A stretch of 64,000 bases of DNA from Acanthornis magna (taxonomy: Eukaryota; Chordata; Aves; Passeriformes; Acanthizidae). Shown in pieces: positions 48,401 to 63,400 of the stretch; the first letter of the stretch is position 1; each line of letters begins with the position of its first letter. The notes below the pieces were generated by a model, which saw only the letters and a list, made by a program, of their open reading frames with translations, was not told where the DNA came from and ran no database searches. The translations under genes and the position numbers were made by a program. The DNA is taken from positions 12,785,501 to 12,849,500 of the forward strand of contig JAWUZG010000084.1 of NCBI GenBank assembly GCA_036785705.1, written 5' to 3'.

Positions 48401-51400
48401 ATCATATGCGCGAGCATGCAGTTCCATGGGTTTAATCCTTGAGAACTGGAGAAGCAGTATGGACAATTGCAGTAAGTAACTGAACCAACTCTTACTGCTC
48501 TGCTGTCATATGAGTAATGAGGAAAATGGTGATCAGAAAGAAGAGCAGAAACTGGGTAACAAATACCCAACTGTTGGATACCCTTCTAGTGTCCGTCAGA
48601 ACAGGATTGTTATTTCAAGACTATATGGAAAAGATTATTCATATGCTTTAAGGTGAACGTGGATGCTTCCAGGACTTGATAATTATGGAATAGATAGAAA
48701 AATAAAGCTATACATATAAACATAAAGCTACATATATAAAATGAGAAAGAATTAAGTAAAACTGATGGCAGATTTTATTATTTTGCGACTCAGATAGAGG
48801 CACAGGTTTCACCATTAAAATTACTCAAAAATTGACATTGATATTTCTGCTAAGCTTCCCTTTGCATTATTAAATTTCAAGATACAAAAAGAAGCAGTAA
48901 GGTATTTTACCTGCATGAAACTTCCGAACAGCTGCATAGTTTGGTGTTAAGTCTTGGTCTGCCATATGTTGTGCTAAAGCTCCACATCCACAGGAAGAGA
49001 AGCAACAGGAAGCATTAAGCATTGAAGCTGTTGACCCAAAAAAAGAAGTACATTATAAGGACAAGGACATTATCTTTCACAAAGAGGATCAGTAAGTGAA
49101 GTTTAACATACATTCTTGTCTTGTTTTATAGCCGTTACTTGCACTGGCAATCAAACATTCAGCTATAACACTCAGGCATGTGACAGGACATGCTTGTCAC
49201 TCTCCAACCGAGCCCTGGAATGCCATCCAACTGATATTCCTATTGAAGGCTGCCAGTGTCCTAAAGGAATGTACCTGAACCACAAGAATGAGTGTGTTCG
49301 TAAATCTCATTGTCCCTGCTATTTAGAAGATAGAAAGTACATCCTGCCTGACCAGTCAACAATAACTGGTGGGATCACCTGGTAAGTATGTCAAGTTTAA
49401 AGGTTAACAAACTGAAAATGGAGGTGAGGGGTCTTCATGTGTCTCTGTCGAGAAATGTTAATACATGTTAACTGCAGTAAGCAGGTAAGCATCACACAGC
49501 CACTAAGCCCAGCTGGGTGTGGAAGAGAACCAGGACAACAGCAAAAAACTTTATGGGTAGAGATATAGACTGTTTACTAAATTTATTATTAATAAGCAAA
49601 AAGCATATGTAATAAGCAAAGCAGCATGCACAATCAAAGCTAAGTAAGGAATTGATTCAGAACTTCCTATCAGCAGGCAGCTGTTCAGACATTTCCAGGA
49701 AAGCATGAATTTGCCATGCATAATGCTTTGTTGGGAAGACGAGTGCCGTAACTCCAAACATCCTTCCTTCTTCCTTCTTTACCTGAGCTATTACTGCTGA
49801 GCTTGATGTGGTATAATATGGATTCTCTCTTTGGTCAGTGGGGTCAGCTGTCCTGGCTGTGTCCCCTCCCAGCTCTCACACTCAGCCTACTCCCTGGCAG
49901 GGAAACATGACAAGTGGAGAATGCTGTTCAGCAACAGCTAAAACAACATTGGGTTACCAGTACTTTTTTGTTCACAAATCCAAAATATAGCACCACTGAG
50001 CTGCTACAAAGAAAATTAACTTCATTCCAGTCCAGACCAGTAGAGTATCGTTAATTTTTAATACCGTAAGTTTATTTTTCAAGACATCTTTTTTGCCCTT
50101 TCCTAAACTACAAATATTCTTAAATGAACAGAAAGCATTTGACTTACTATGGAAATGATACCAAGAAAATTAGAAAATAGCTAAGATCCTATTCCTAGTA
50201 GGAGATTTTGTCAGCAGCACTTAGACAGCTATATACAAACTTCTGGAATGACTCGATAGGTCATCGTCATAGTGACAATTGCCTACTAGTGATAATAGTG
50301 ATAAGAGCCTACTATCCACTTTCCAAACTGATGTTACTGTATAATACAAAAAGTAAAGAGACAAGTTGACTCATATTCCACTTCAAAGGATGGGAAAGAG
50401 GTAGTAAGATGAGTGTAATATTTCTAATAAAACAATTTTGCAAAAAATCCAGATTTCTTTCTTAGAAGATATTTTAATTGATTTTTTTTCTCCCTAGCTA
50501 CTGTGTTAATGGGAGGCTAAGTTGCACAGGCAAACCTCAAAATCCTGCAGGTATGGGTCTGATATTGTTTACTTAGAAACAATTTTTTTCTCTGTGTTGT
50601 AAAATTACTACTTCACTGTTCTCTTCTATGTTAATTTCTCTTCAATGTTCATTTTTCTTCCTTTTTCCTAGAAAGCTGCAAAGCTCCTAAGAAATATATA
50701 TCATGTTCTGACAATTTAGAAAACAAGTATGGAGCTGCATGTGCCCCTACCTGTCAGATGCTGGCTACTGGAATTGAATGTGTGAGTTTCACAGCTTGGG
50801 ATATTTATCCTTTTGAGAGAGGTAGAATGTTCTAGTTGTTACTTAGAAATAGACTACATCCTTTCTAGTGAAATTAAAGGAATTGTTTTATCTAACATGA
50901 TGCAGTTAAATATCAGGCTTCTTTCCACAAACTGTAGACAGAAAAATTGTACCTTTAGTTAAGAAGTGATTAAAGAAATTAATTGCAGGAATTAATGAAT
51001 TAAATTCTATTAAATTAATAGAATAAAAAATCCATTAAGGATTCTTAACTGCATCGTTATCACCTCTGGCTCAGGTACTCCATAAGCTGCATGTCAATGG
51101 AAATATGGGGTTTATGCTTCCTGTTCTATTTTTTCTCAACTGTCTGCCACTGTTGGTCACAGAATGTAGGAGACCTGGGCTAGGTGAATATCTGGGCTGT
51201 CCTGATAAGGTTTTATTATATTAAGGAAACAAACTAATTGGAAGAATTGTAATAAGCTTCCTTGATATGAAGAATATTCTGCTGTACTCTTTCTGAAAGA
51301 CTGGTAGTGGTGGAAGATAAATTTCTCAGTCTTCAGGTATGTTTAGTATCTCGCACCACAAGTATATGTTACAACTTCAGTGAAACTAGTCCAATTGACA

Positions 51401-54400
51401 GCATTTACTACATGGAACATCACAAAACTAAAATCATGCCAAAACAGAACTTAGCACTGGTTCATTCTTGACACCATTCACATACAGGGTAAAATGCATC
51501 TCATTTCTGCATTCTTTTCATTTTGCAATCTGTTGACCTTTTCAGATACCCACTAAGTGTGAGTCAGGCTGTGTCTGTGCTGATGGCCTCTATGAAAATC
51601 TCGACGGCAGGTGTGTGCCAGCTGAGGAGTGTCCATGTGAATATGGTGGTCTTGCTTATGGAAGAGGTGAACAAATCCAGACTGAATGTGAGATCTGGTA
51701 AGAGTCATGGAGTTTTTCATTGCAGATCCTCAGTTTCACTCGAGTGTACAACCACATTAAAAAAGTGTTTAACTGACAAGAGAGTAGGAAATGGCGACAG
51801 CTGTAAGGAAGAAATACCATGGCATAGTACAGGGATTAACACAAGAGAAGATTAATATTTGACAATATACTTACAGATGAGAGTTATTGTACCAGCTTCA
51901 GGCATAATTTCTTACGTATATTCAGGAATAAAGGCATCCATTAGGGCCTGTGACTGTAAATTATATGAAGTCAAGTATTATTAACAACTCTATTTAAATA
52001 AAGATGAGGGCACAATTTTTCTTCTTTTCTGTAGAGAAAAGCAATCCCCCCAAAAAGATTCCCATCTCTTTAGCAGCATTCTTAAAGTACTTTATTCCCT
52101 TTCCAGTTACTAATCTATTATTGAAAAAATACCACCACCCGCCAAACTACACAGAGCAGTGACTTCTGATCTCATTAAGAGCAAAAATAAATGGGTTTTG
52201 TATACTATTCCTTCCATAAAAAACCCACAAAAATTATTTAAGGTTTCTTCTCTATTGCGAATTCTTTTTCTAGCAGTTCATAAATTTTAATTATAGTTCT
52301 TCTATTAACTGTAACTTGGTCTCAGTGTACATAAGTCAATTAATTGAACATGTTATCAATCAAAGTGGATGTATATAAAAAGAAGCAAGTAAAGATGGCA
52401 TTTCTTTGAAATTTGAGTGTGGTTTCTCTTCTCACTCCCAGCACTTGCATAAAAGGCAAATGGAAATGTGTTCAGAAAACAAGGTGTTCCTCCACCTGCA
52501 ATCTGTATGGAGAAGGCCACATCACCACCTTTGACGGACAGCGTTTTGTGTTTGATGGCAACTGTGAATACATATTAGCTACGGTAACCTGCTTCCTTCG
52601 GGTTATTTCAGCAGTATCTCAGCATCAAGAAATAGCCTGATTTAAATGACTAACGAAAATAAGCTAGGATGCATCAATAAACAGTGCAGCACTTTGAATC
52701 CTTATAACCACTTACTGAGTTTCTACACATTATGCTTATTTCAATACTTAGAATGAAAATATTTTACTTCTAAAAAAATATTTTTCATGCAATTATAACC
52801 TATTTTAGATTTTTTAAAAATATATTTGAATAGTCATTGATATATATGTATTCTGTACGAGACAACTCTGTCTTTTAGGGAAGTGATGTCAGTTTGGCCA
52901 GCAAACCAGAGGCCATCACCTTCTGAAGCAGGCAGAATCAGTCATTTTTAAGCATTCTTTACTTGCTTATGCTTTTATGTTTTAAATTGGAAGACTTTAG
53001 ACCCAGAGTCTATTGGGATTTTTTGCTTCCTGTGGTTTGTTTTGGTTTTTTTTAGGATGGCTGCAGTGTTAACAGACCTGTTTCCTCTTTCAAAATTGTT
53101 ACTGAGAATGTAATCTGTGGGAAATCAGGAGTTACATGCTCCAGATCCATCAGCATTTACCTTGGGGTAAGCTCTTCCTTCTACCATTATCCAGCTGAAT
53201 AGATTTTAAGACCAGGTTTTCTTCATTTTTGGAAGCTTTAGCTGTGTCTCATAAGAGATGTCTTCTAAGTGAAATTATGTGTTAAACCTAGAGCCTTTGT
53301 TTTAGTAGGAAATGCCATAGTTGCTTGTTTAGGCTTTTTAATTCTCATGTTGGCTTTCGTTCTCCCAAAGTCTTGTCTATGTAGAAGCCAGGAAATGTTG
53401 AAGTTTACTCTGCAGTGAATTGGTCAATCAAAAGATGCTGATTTCCTGCTGTAGTATCACAGCATCTGAACTTCAGCAAGGAAAATACTGAAACTCAATA
53501 AGTTATAACTTCCAGATAAACTTTCTTCCAGAATTTGACAATCATACTGAGAGATGAAACCTTCACTATTTCTGGGGAAAATCCTGGTGTACAATACAAA
53601 GTGAAAAAGAACGCACTTCACCTGATGTTTGATATCATTATCCCAGGAAAATACAACATGACCCTTATTTGGAATAAGCACATGAACTTTTTCATCAAGA
53701 TCTCCAGAGAAACACAGGTATTGCAAAATAACTTCCTCAGTAAAGTGTCCTTCAATTGAGATTGAACTGACATTTGATCACAGTTGCCTTGAATCTCTGT
53801 GACGGTGAAGGGTTTCCAGAAATGGTACTAGGAATTCATTTTCATCATTATTTCCAAAACAGCAGAGATCTTCACAAGAGGCTGGTTTTTAAGTGATTTC
53901 TGTACTGTATTCAGGAGATTTTAGAGCTAAGTGTTTGTATTTTCTGCAACTGCACAGCTGAATTTGATCTCTAAATGATGACAGTTTACAGTTAAGAGGA
54001 GAAACCTGTGCACCAGACACTAAAAATGTATGAGAGAGTATTTGTAGATGACATTCACTCCTAAAGCACTGGAAACTGTCAGTAATCAAAAGGGAAGGTG
54101 AGAATTATAACTTGTGAACTGATATTGGTTCTGTTTTTCAATCTAGGAAACGATCTGTGGTTTGTGTGGGAACTATAATGGCAACATGAAGGATGACTTT
54201 GAAACTCGAAGCAAGTATGTGGCATCAAATGAGTTGGAATTTGTCAACTCTTGGAAAGAGAATCCTCTCTGTGGGGATGTGTACTTTGTAGTGGACCCCT
54301 GTAGCAAGAACCCTTATCGTAAAGCATGGGCAGAAAAGACATGTTCCATCATCAACAGCCATGTTTTTTCTGCATGTCACAATAAGGTAAGAATGTATTT

Positions 54401-57400
54401 GTTCTTCTTTTTATTTATAGGCATAATCTGTATTCTTCCAAATGCTCGCACGCTCCAACAGGTGATTGTCTATTAGCCAAAATGTTTCAATAAAAGGCAT
54501 ATAAAATTTTTCATGGCTCACATTTACGTTAATTTTCATCTATTTTTTATTTGCACTTCACCAGCTCTTCTGTAAATACAAAAGCTAAGTATGGTATTAA
54601 TTCATTAGTAAAAACTACAAGAGTGAAAAACAAACGAAGACCTAAGAATCAGAAACTAGTCAGTCTGTTGGTGATGCCTGATATTGATCAATACATTTTC
54701 AGGTGGCGAAAACCAGTGATAAATGCTGCAGTGGTTACGCATGTACATGAAATATAACAGACACAAAATAATCTTGGAAAATGAATCCTTTCCTTTTGCA
54801 ATGCAGGTGAATCGTATGCCCTACTATGAGGCCTGTGTTCGAGACTCCTGTGGGTGTGACATTGGAGGGGACTGTGAATGCATGTGTGATGCCATTGCAG
54901 TCTATGCCATGGCATGCTTGGAAAAAGGCATCTGCATTGACTGGAGGACCCCTGAATTCTGTCGTAAGTTTCTTTAAGCTCTCCTTAAACAGGTTTAAGA
55001 GATGATTATTGTCAGTATATTCATAGGGTGACATAGGTAACTTATTAATAACCACCTCTAGGGCTGTATTTCCTCTGTGGGCAAATAGTTGACTTCAGTC
55101 CGCTGGGTTTTGAAATACGTACATTTCATTTCTGCTAAATTACCTAAAATAGTTTAACTCTTTTTACCATGGAGTAATGAGAGAGAAAATAATGAGGTCA
55201 CAGAAAGCAGACTGGTTCTTCTTCTATCACTGTATAGTGCACTGTCAGTTTGCCAGCACAGAAGGTATGAAATTGTAAAAAAAAGTTTCATTGTAGCTAT
55301 GATAAAATCACCTTCTGTGTGGATGTCAAGGGAATGAAGACAGCAGCGTTGACTGGAACACTGTAAAACAGGAAAAAGACATCAAGGTGTTCCACAACAC
55401 CATATATAGAGGAAAAAAGAGGATGAATGTGCTCTAAATCAATGTTAGAATTGTCATCTTTGATGGTTTTATTTCCATATTTCAATATAGTGTGCATTGA
55501 AACTTGTGGAAATGCCTACATACTGCATTTGCAAAAAAGAAACTGACTTCCCTGAGTTAAAACATAAATTTACATTAGAAGCTAATGACTTCAGTGAAGT
55601 TTTTTTATTCCAACTGTTAATTAATTTTGTTCTTTTTCTAGTACTTTGAAAATACCATGCCATTAATTTGAAAAAACAAGTCTGACTTGTCTCTTGCTTT
55701 TTCTTTTTTTAGCTGTCTATTGTGAGTATTACAATTCTCATAAAAGAACAGGAATTGATGATGCTTTTTCCCATGGCTACAATGATGACAAATGCACCTG
55801 GCATTACAGGCCTTGTAACTGTCCCAATCAAAACTACAAATATGTCAATATTGAAGGTAATAACCTATACTACTGTAAACCAGGAAACAGTAGCATAATA
55901 ATTATTTTCAGTGCTGTTTTTTTTTAAATCAGTCGTACCACAGTTAAATAATTGTAATCTAATTGATGCTATCTTTGAAGAACTTTTGCTTTCCCTTACT
56001 AGTGTTTTAAATACATAATCAACTCAGTAGCTGCACTACATTTAGCTTTATATCGAGCTCAGCCTATCTGGAAGAGAAATTCTGACTTTCACCAAATCAG
56101 AAGAATACACTGTACTTAGGAAAGGAGACGTGGACAAAGCAAATAATACTTTTATTAGACAAATGGATATAGCTGGAGAAACCAAACAAATTCCTACATA
56201 GACAAACCGTCCTTCTAAGGATAATGTTAGAAATATTTACCTGAATAGATGATGTTGCAATTGATACTATTTTTTTACTAACAGAAATATAATATATTCA
56301 ATTATAAATAGTGTAAATTAAATGCCTTTCTCTGAGAAATGTAACACAAACTTTTCTTCCCCTTTCTTCAGGTTGTTACAACTGCTCTCATGATGAATAC
56401 TTTGACCATGAAGAGGAAAGGTGCATGCCATGTGGTAAGCAGCATTTCTTTCTCTGCAGTAACTTGAAAACCATACTACAGCATTTGCATAGACTCATAG
56501 AAGATATTTTTCTAGTACCTCTACATAAATGAGTGTTCATCTAAACATCCTTTCAAAATAATCCCATTACTATACTGCTTGTAAAATAAAGGAATGAAAA
56601 AAATAATTAGAAGTAGAATGGGGTAGGCAATGCTATAATACAGAAGCTGGATGAACCTGACTGGTTTTAGTTAACAATATGAAAAGTTATGTTCATTGTA
56701 AATGTGAGTACTTCTCAAAATGTGGATCTTCGTGAAACTGTATTGGTGTGTGAGGGACAGCCCCAGCAGTGTGAGTCTCGGAGGTATTCAACACATTTCA
56801 TAGGAAAAGAAAACCTGTAGAAGATCAGCTTTAGCTACTGGGCTCAGTAAATATCTTTTAAGAGGCTTTTTTTTTTAAATTAACTTGAGGTTTGTTCCCA
56901 TATGATTTATTTCCATGAAAACCTATCTTATAAAATACTGTTTTGAATAGACTATAGCTGCACAGTTTGGATTTTCATGCAGATGTAAAAAAACCCTTAA
57001 GAATAATTTTTCTTATATTACAAAATTCTAACTTTTGTAACCAGGATCTCAGCTAGTGATTTCCTTTACATACAAAACCATGTTCCATTATCTCTGAAAA
57101 CTGAGGTGTCATAAGGAAGATAGCAAAAACTTACTAGTGTTCATTATTATTGAGATGTATTGATTTTTTGTTATTAAGTCCTTTGATGTGAATTCTACCA
57201 CTGAAATACATAACATTAAACACTTTCAGGAATACCTCAGTAATTAACACAATTCCTGGAATCCAATCTGAGAGTTGCCTTATTTGGAATATTTTAATAT
57301 GCTTTTATTTACAAACTTAACCTGTTTTGCCTTTATGTAACAGGACAGGTAAATGTTACCACCACCCCTGAACCATCTTCACCTTCACCAGGTTAGTTTA

Positions 57401-60400
57401 CATAGTTGACAAAACTAGTACTTACACACTGATATTATGTCCTGGTAAGTGTTTATGAAGTCACTAATATCCTTTTCTATGTGATACAGCAGCATTACCA
57501 GTTTCACATGCATAAGATAAAATAATAAAAAAATACCCTGGTACCATAATATCCTGGGCTGCTTCTAAAGCTGCATGGCCAGCAGGTCAAGGGAGGGCAC
57601 TGTGCCACTCCAGTCTGATGAGAGCCCACCTGGAATTCTGTGTCCAGCTCTGCAGTCCTCAGTTCAGGAAAGACAGAGGAGGGTCACAAAAATAACCAGA
57701 GGGCTGGAACACCTCTCCAATGAGGAAAGGCTGAGACCTGGGGTGGTTCAACCTGGGGAGGAGAAGGTTCTGTGGGGGACCTCATTGTGGCTTTTCAGTA
57801 CTTGAATGCGGTTTATAAGAAAGATGGCACCACACTTTCAGTAGAGCCTTTTGTGATGAGACAAGGGGTAATGGTTTTAAAACCAGAAGAGTGTAGATTC
57901 AGACTGTATATAAAGAAGAAATTGTTTATGATGAGGGTGGTAAAACACAGGAAGATGTTTCCCAGAGAGGCTCTTGAATCCCCTTATCTGGAAGCATTCA
58001 AGTCAGGCTGGACAGACCTCTGGGCACCCTGATCTAGTTGAAAATATCTCTGCTTATTACAGGAGGGAGTGGACTAGATTACTTTTAATGGTCTGTGCCA
58101 ACTCAAGCCATTCTATGATCCTATGATGAAAAAGATTCCACAAAAATTTAATCACAGTCTTAGTAGTAACTGGCCATAGACACTTCAACAATTGAAGAAA
58201 GACTTCATGGAAGCGTATGACTGGCTATACCAAATCCCTATAGCCTGATATAGGAAAGGAATCTATATACGCTGATCTTAAATTTGTAAGAAATTCCATT
58301 AATTTCCCTGAAGACATATGGTATTGGAAAATTTTACACAGGGGGTTGTGTGAATAATAAAATTATGGATACTATTGGAAATAGTATTCCAGAATGGAAT
58401 ACTATTCCACCTCTGCTGATATGAATAAGTATTTGTGCCAAATTAAAGTGAAGAAAAAGGTATAAAGCATCTCCAAGAATACCTATTTAATGTATTCACT
58501 GCATATAATAGCAAAGAAAGCAATGGATAACTGCTCTTAAAGGTTGAATCTAAAAGGTAATGGGTTTTAATAGTAGCTACTGCTAAGAGCAATAAAAACA
58601 GTGTTTTTAACTTTAAAAAAATTCAATTTGTATAGGTATGTTTTCAATAGACTATCAAGGATTATTTCTTACCTTTTCCTTTTGATTTTTTTCTCTTAGT
58701 AACAACAGTGCAGCCTAAAGTAACAAGGAGCTCTACCACAAGTGCCCTACTAACAGTACCTAGTACTTCTTCTGCAGCAGCCATAACAACTGAGACTACA
58801 AATCCAACAATAACTTCAAAAATTACAGTTCCAAGAACTTTACCCTCACAACCTCTTGTCACAATAAAGTCAACAACTGGTAGGTTTTTAGTGTTATTGT
58901 CTAAAATAGATGATAGTAAACTGTAGATCTATACATAGTTGAGATACCACTCCTAGGAATGCCTTTCAAATTCATACAACATCCAAGCATTAGACCCCAA
59001 ATCATGAAGCAGGCAAAGCAGGCTTCCAGAAAGGAGTTTGTAAACCAGAAATGTTCAGAAGTGTAGATCGAAAGTGCATGAAAAGATAAAGAATATAGGC
59101 ATTAAGTAAAAACCCAACCAAAAGGCACTTGTGTGACTCATCTGAGAAACACCATTAGAAGTTCTATAAGCAGTGAGCCAGCCCAGCACCAGTTGGATTT
59201 ATTAACTCAGCTTCAGCCTCTTTTTCCACTGGTTCATTTATGGAGTCATATTCAAGGAGCGCCCAAGCTATTAACTCTGAATAATGTAAGCAAGCCCCAA
59301 AGCAGAGTCGCACAGGTATCAGTGTAGCAGCTTTGTCTAGGCTTCTGAAGTCCTGCTCTCTGGAGGATGACTCTGCCAACATAAGTTACTTCTGATTCTA
59401 TGGCTTGTGGAGCCTTATTTACCCTCACAGCAACATGCACTTCAGCTAATAAACCATCTTGGAACCTTGCTGTCAGGGAAAGCAGAGTTAAAAACTAGTC
59501 CCAAAGGAGTCAGAACACACGAAAGCTGACATTGTGACAGATGATTGTGCACCGGGACAAGGAAAGTCTATAGTATGATGTTATTTGGCTTTTTAATACA
59601 AATTAAAGAAAGTGGCAACTGTGGCTGATTTGGAACATAATAAAAGCCAATTAAATTGTTATTTGGACAAAGCCCATATAGACTTCAGCTGAAGTGGCAA
59701 CAAAGCTAACTTCTTTGAAAAAATTATATTTAAAAAATCTAGTACAGAAAAATACAGAAATTGAGAGCAAGGCCAGACAAGAGATGATGGGAAACAAATA
59801 TAAGTACAGAAATATTTGGTAAGCTCATGAGAAACATGAATACAACAGTCATACTGAAAATATTCAAAAAATAAAGGTGAAAAATGTTCTCTGAAATATG
59901 GGTAACTTCTTTATATTTATCTGGTTTTCATTTTTCTATGAATTATTTCACATTATATTTTTTACCTTTACTCCAAAAGAACAGACAACATCAATGTTTA
60001 CCACACCAAACATGACTACAACCATCATTACACCTTCCATAACTACCTTAATGAAAAGAACCATGGCCACTACACCACAGTCTGTTCCCTCATCACCCAC
60101 TGCTTCAACAGAGATGGATCAAGTAAGGGTCACCTCACCATCCTTCAAGACCACCACCAAAGAGGAAATGACAACCTCTTCAATACTTACTCAAACCACA
60201 ACTCAGAGCACAACTTTCAGCAAGCCTAAACGAACAACAGCAGGTAAATATCACTTTTTGATATCGGTCAGGTGAAGCCATCACTCTCAAGACATATATC
60301 GATATACTCCTTATAAAAAAACCCCAAGCATTCTTGGTAGTGGTCTTAACATTGCATAGACAGGAAATGACATGAATAAGAACCGTGATTAAAATGGAAA

Positions 60401-63400
60401 TTTGTCTTGCCAATGGAGCAAGCATCTGACATCCAAATATGATCTTAAAGCTAACATTTCTCTTCCAACACTTCCTCCAAATTTAGACCAAATCTCTCTA
60501 TGCTTCAAAGCAAGTTCTTGAAAACTCACAGACCATAGAATATATATTCCCCCTAGCCGTTGTAACAATACAACCAAAAATAAATATTAAATAAAAGGAA
60601 CCTTTTTGAATGTCTGACACTCAATATGCCAGCAAGGACAGTCTCCTCTGAGGCTGTATAGCAACTTGAATTACTAGGTTAGCAACTGATATCAGAGGCT
60701 GGGACAGTGTGTAGTGGGAAGTCCACTGTAGTGGGAGGGCAGCTGTACACTCTTTCCCAAATACAGATCTCTCCCACAAAATACTGTTGCGGTGCATACA
60801 TCTGGGTCTTCTTGTGCAAGCAATTATAGCTTCCTCTGGGAACCTTACCAGCTCCCAACCATTACTAATATTCATTCTTACTTCACAGAGAGTGAGAGAC
60901 CTGAAACAACCACTCTGTACTACCCAGAAGGTGAGTAAAAAGGAGTAGACAGATGCCCTTGACCTAAGATTCTGTTTTACTTACCCAGCTTAACCAGATT
61001 ATGTTCTTGCTCAGTCTGAAATACCTGTGAGGGGAAACGTTCATCCAATGAGGCTCTTCTTTCCTCACAAGCTTCCAAAAAAGGCAGGGAGAGCTAAATT
61101 ATCAGAGGGCACCCTTCAGACCCACCCTCAATCAACCTGTGCTTTTCTCTCTGTAGTTGTCACCCATATAAGAGCAACATTGACACAGCCTGTGGAGCAC
61201 CTTGTCACGCAGACAGAGGCCACTCCTGCCACATCCACCAGCAGCACCTCTTTCCTGAGAGAGACCAGCCCTGTCACCAGCCCAGGAGTTCCACTGACAA
61301 GGACATTTCCGAGCTCCAGCTCTTTGCCTGTCACCTCAGCCTCATCTGCTTCTTCCCTCTCCTCAACTCAGCTGGGAACATCACATCCTGGTAAGGCTCC
61401 CTGCTGCCCTTCCTGCTGCTCTGCCTGCTTCTTCCAGCTCCCACCATTCTTTCCTAAGCAGCATGTCCCACAAAGGCCTCAGTTTTGGTACTCATTCTCA
61501 ATTCCCCCTGCTATTGCCATGGGATCCAGGCAGGTCCTGGGACTGACCCACACAAGACCCTGACTGCATTCTTCTCGCTGCAACTTGAGGACTTCGCTTC
61601 TGGGGCACAGGCCTCTCTCCAGGTACAGGAATCGATGAGTTCCTGCCATACAGCTACCAATCAGACACAAGCTAACACACCTCCCTCTTCTAAGAGTGTG
61701 GCCCTGAGAATGCACAGTGGGGCAGGGGGGAACAAAAGGCAGGGAAACTGGAAAAACACCTCCAGTTTACAGCTCAGGACAGTTTTGAGTGAGAGGCATA
61801 ACCCAAGGCATCATCTCCAGCCAAAGGATGCCCAGGCCCTGGCACACCCATGAAAAGTGCAGTTCAACACATGTGATCTCATTGACCAATGCTGACCCTG
61901 AGTGCAAAAGAGTCACCAGTGGAGGGTGGGCAAGAAAGTGTACACTCAACTCCAGGCTAAACTTCTTTCACTTAGACCCACATGCCAGAGTTGTTTTAAA
62001 ATTGATCCTCCTTTGAGGAGATGCCACAACATGCTTTGTCTAGAATCCTTCCCAAGACTCAACCATTCTTTTCTCTCATCCCTTTCTTTGTAGCAAGGGA
62101 GCCAACCAGAGCTAAGACACCAACTAGTAAAGTAGTAACAGGTGAGTGCTCTGGTCATGAAAGAGATAAGAGTCAACCCTGGCCATTGCATCCACATCCC
62201 TTCAGTAGCCACGGCTCTCCCATGGATCCCTCCCAGCAGAGTCTGCAGCAAGCCAATTTTTAACTACCAGTAAACAAGTGATACCTGTTCCCCACTCAAC
62301 TGTTCCAGGAAGAAGGACAAGAGATAAATTGCTAGAGGTCAGTCTTCAAAATGGTCAATAGCAAGCAATTATGAAAGAGAAGCAGGACAGGATGGAAAAT
62401 ATTTAGGATAATGGACACTTTTAGTAACTGAACACAAAACCCAAACCAGCCAGATTTAGTGGGACGTAGGCCTCCTATCCTGGCCCATAACAGCACAAAG
62501 CTTCCAAAACAGAAGAGTCAGTATCACCCAAATTCCATAAGCCAGCAACATACCACTGACCTATGCTTTCCTCCTGGCAGCCTTCACCCATGAACAGTCA
62601 ACTGTGCCACACATTGTGCCACATGTGACCACAGAGAAGACCACAGCCACCACCTCCATCAGCAGCACCTCCAAGACCTCTGTCTCCACAGAGGCCAGCA
62701 CACCAAGCAGCACAGAAGTCCCTCTGGAAACAACCTCTGCCAGTCCCAGCTCTCCACCTGCCCCCAGCAGCCCCCTCAGCACCCGGCTGCCATCCACTGC
62801 CACCACTGCCACAGTCTCCTCCACAGCACCTCCAAGCAGCAGCCCCAGGCCTACACCTACAACCCTGAGGCCCAAGCCCTCTTCCCCAACAACGAGTGCT
62901 GCAAAGGAGTCTCCAGCAACAGAGTCCTCTGCACCCACCACAGCCAAAACCAGCACGCTGCCATCTCCTGCTTCTTCCCCCTCCTCAACTGTGTCCTCAA
63001 CATGGCTCAGCTCCTCACAGCCTGGTAAGGCTCCCTCCTACCCATCCTGCTACTTCCCCCTGCACTCTTTTTTCCATTTTTCCTTTTCCTCCTACACAGG
63101 TTGCATGCACAGTTGTTTTAGCTTTCGCTCCCCATTCCTCCTCCTTTCTGCTTTGGAACAGTGCTATGGCCTTACTTGGTTATGGCTTTGGTGCACTGGT
63201 CTCTCTCGTGGAGCCTGGCCTGCCCATCTCAGAGGGGACTGTCCTTAAGCTCTGCCTGTTCCTTGAATGCAGACATGCACAGCCAGACAGAGTCCTCTTT
63301 CAGGAAGAGGTCATGAGGACCTTACCTGTTAGGAACCACTGTATCGGTTTCCTCCCATTTTAGGAGAGAAACCACACAGCAGCTGTTGGACATGAGCTAC

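Larger units (their letters stand above)
39179..57343. other. MUC6: MUC6 introns 3-27 (between the listed exons)
   Basis: Individual introns run from 121 bp (50551-50671) to 1.1 kb (39901-41025). All inferred borders are GT/AG. Named contents are a hairpin at 43825-43870 (intron 8), a CR1 tail at 48151-48277 (intron 15) and an LTR at about 49470-50040 (intron 17). In the other introns I recognise nothing beyond AT-rich sequence. Confidence 0.7.

Noticed and set aside
57575..58032. 76- and 86-codon frames in intron 28
   Set aside because: They lie wholly inside the CR1 LINE 3' end and are not PTS in composition.
63363..63400. Possible small PTS exon in intron 34 after CTCCCATTTTAG
   Set aside because: In the required phase it meets a stop after about 10 codons and has no donor.
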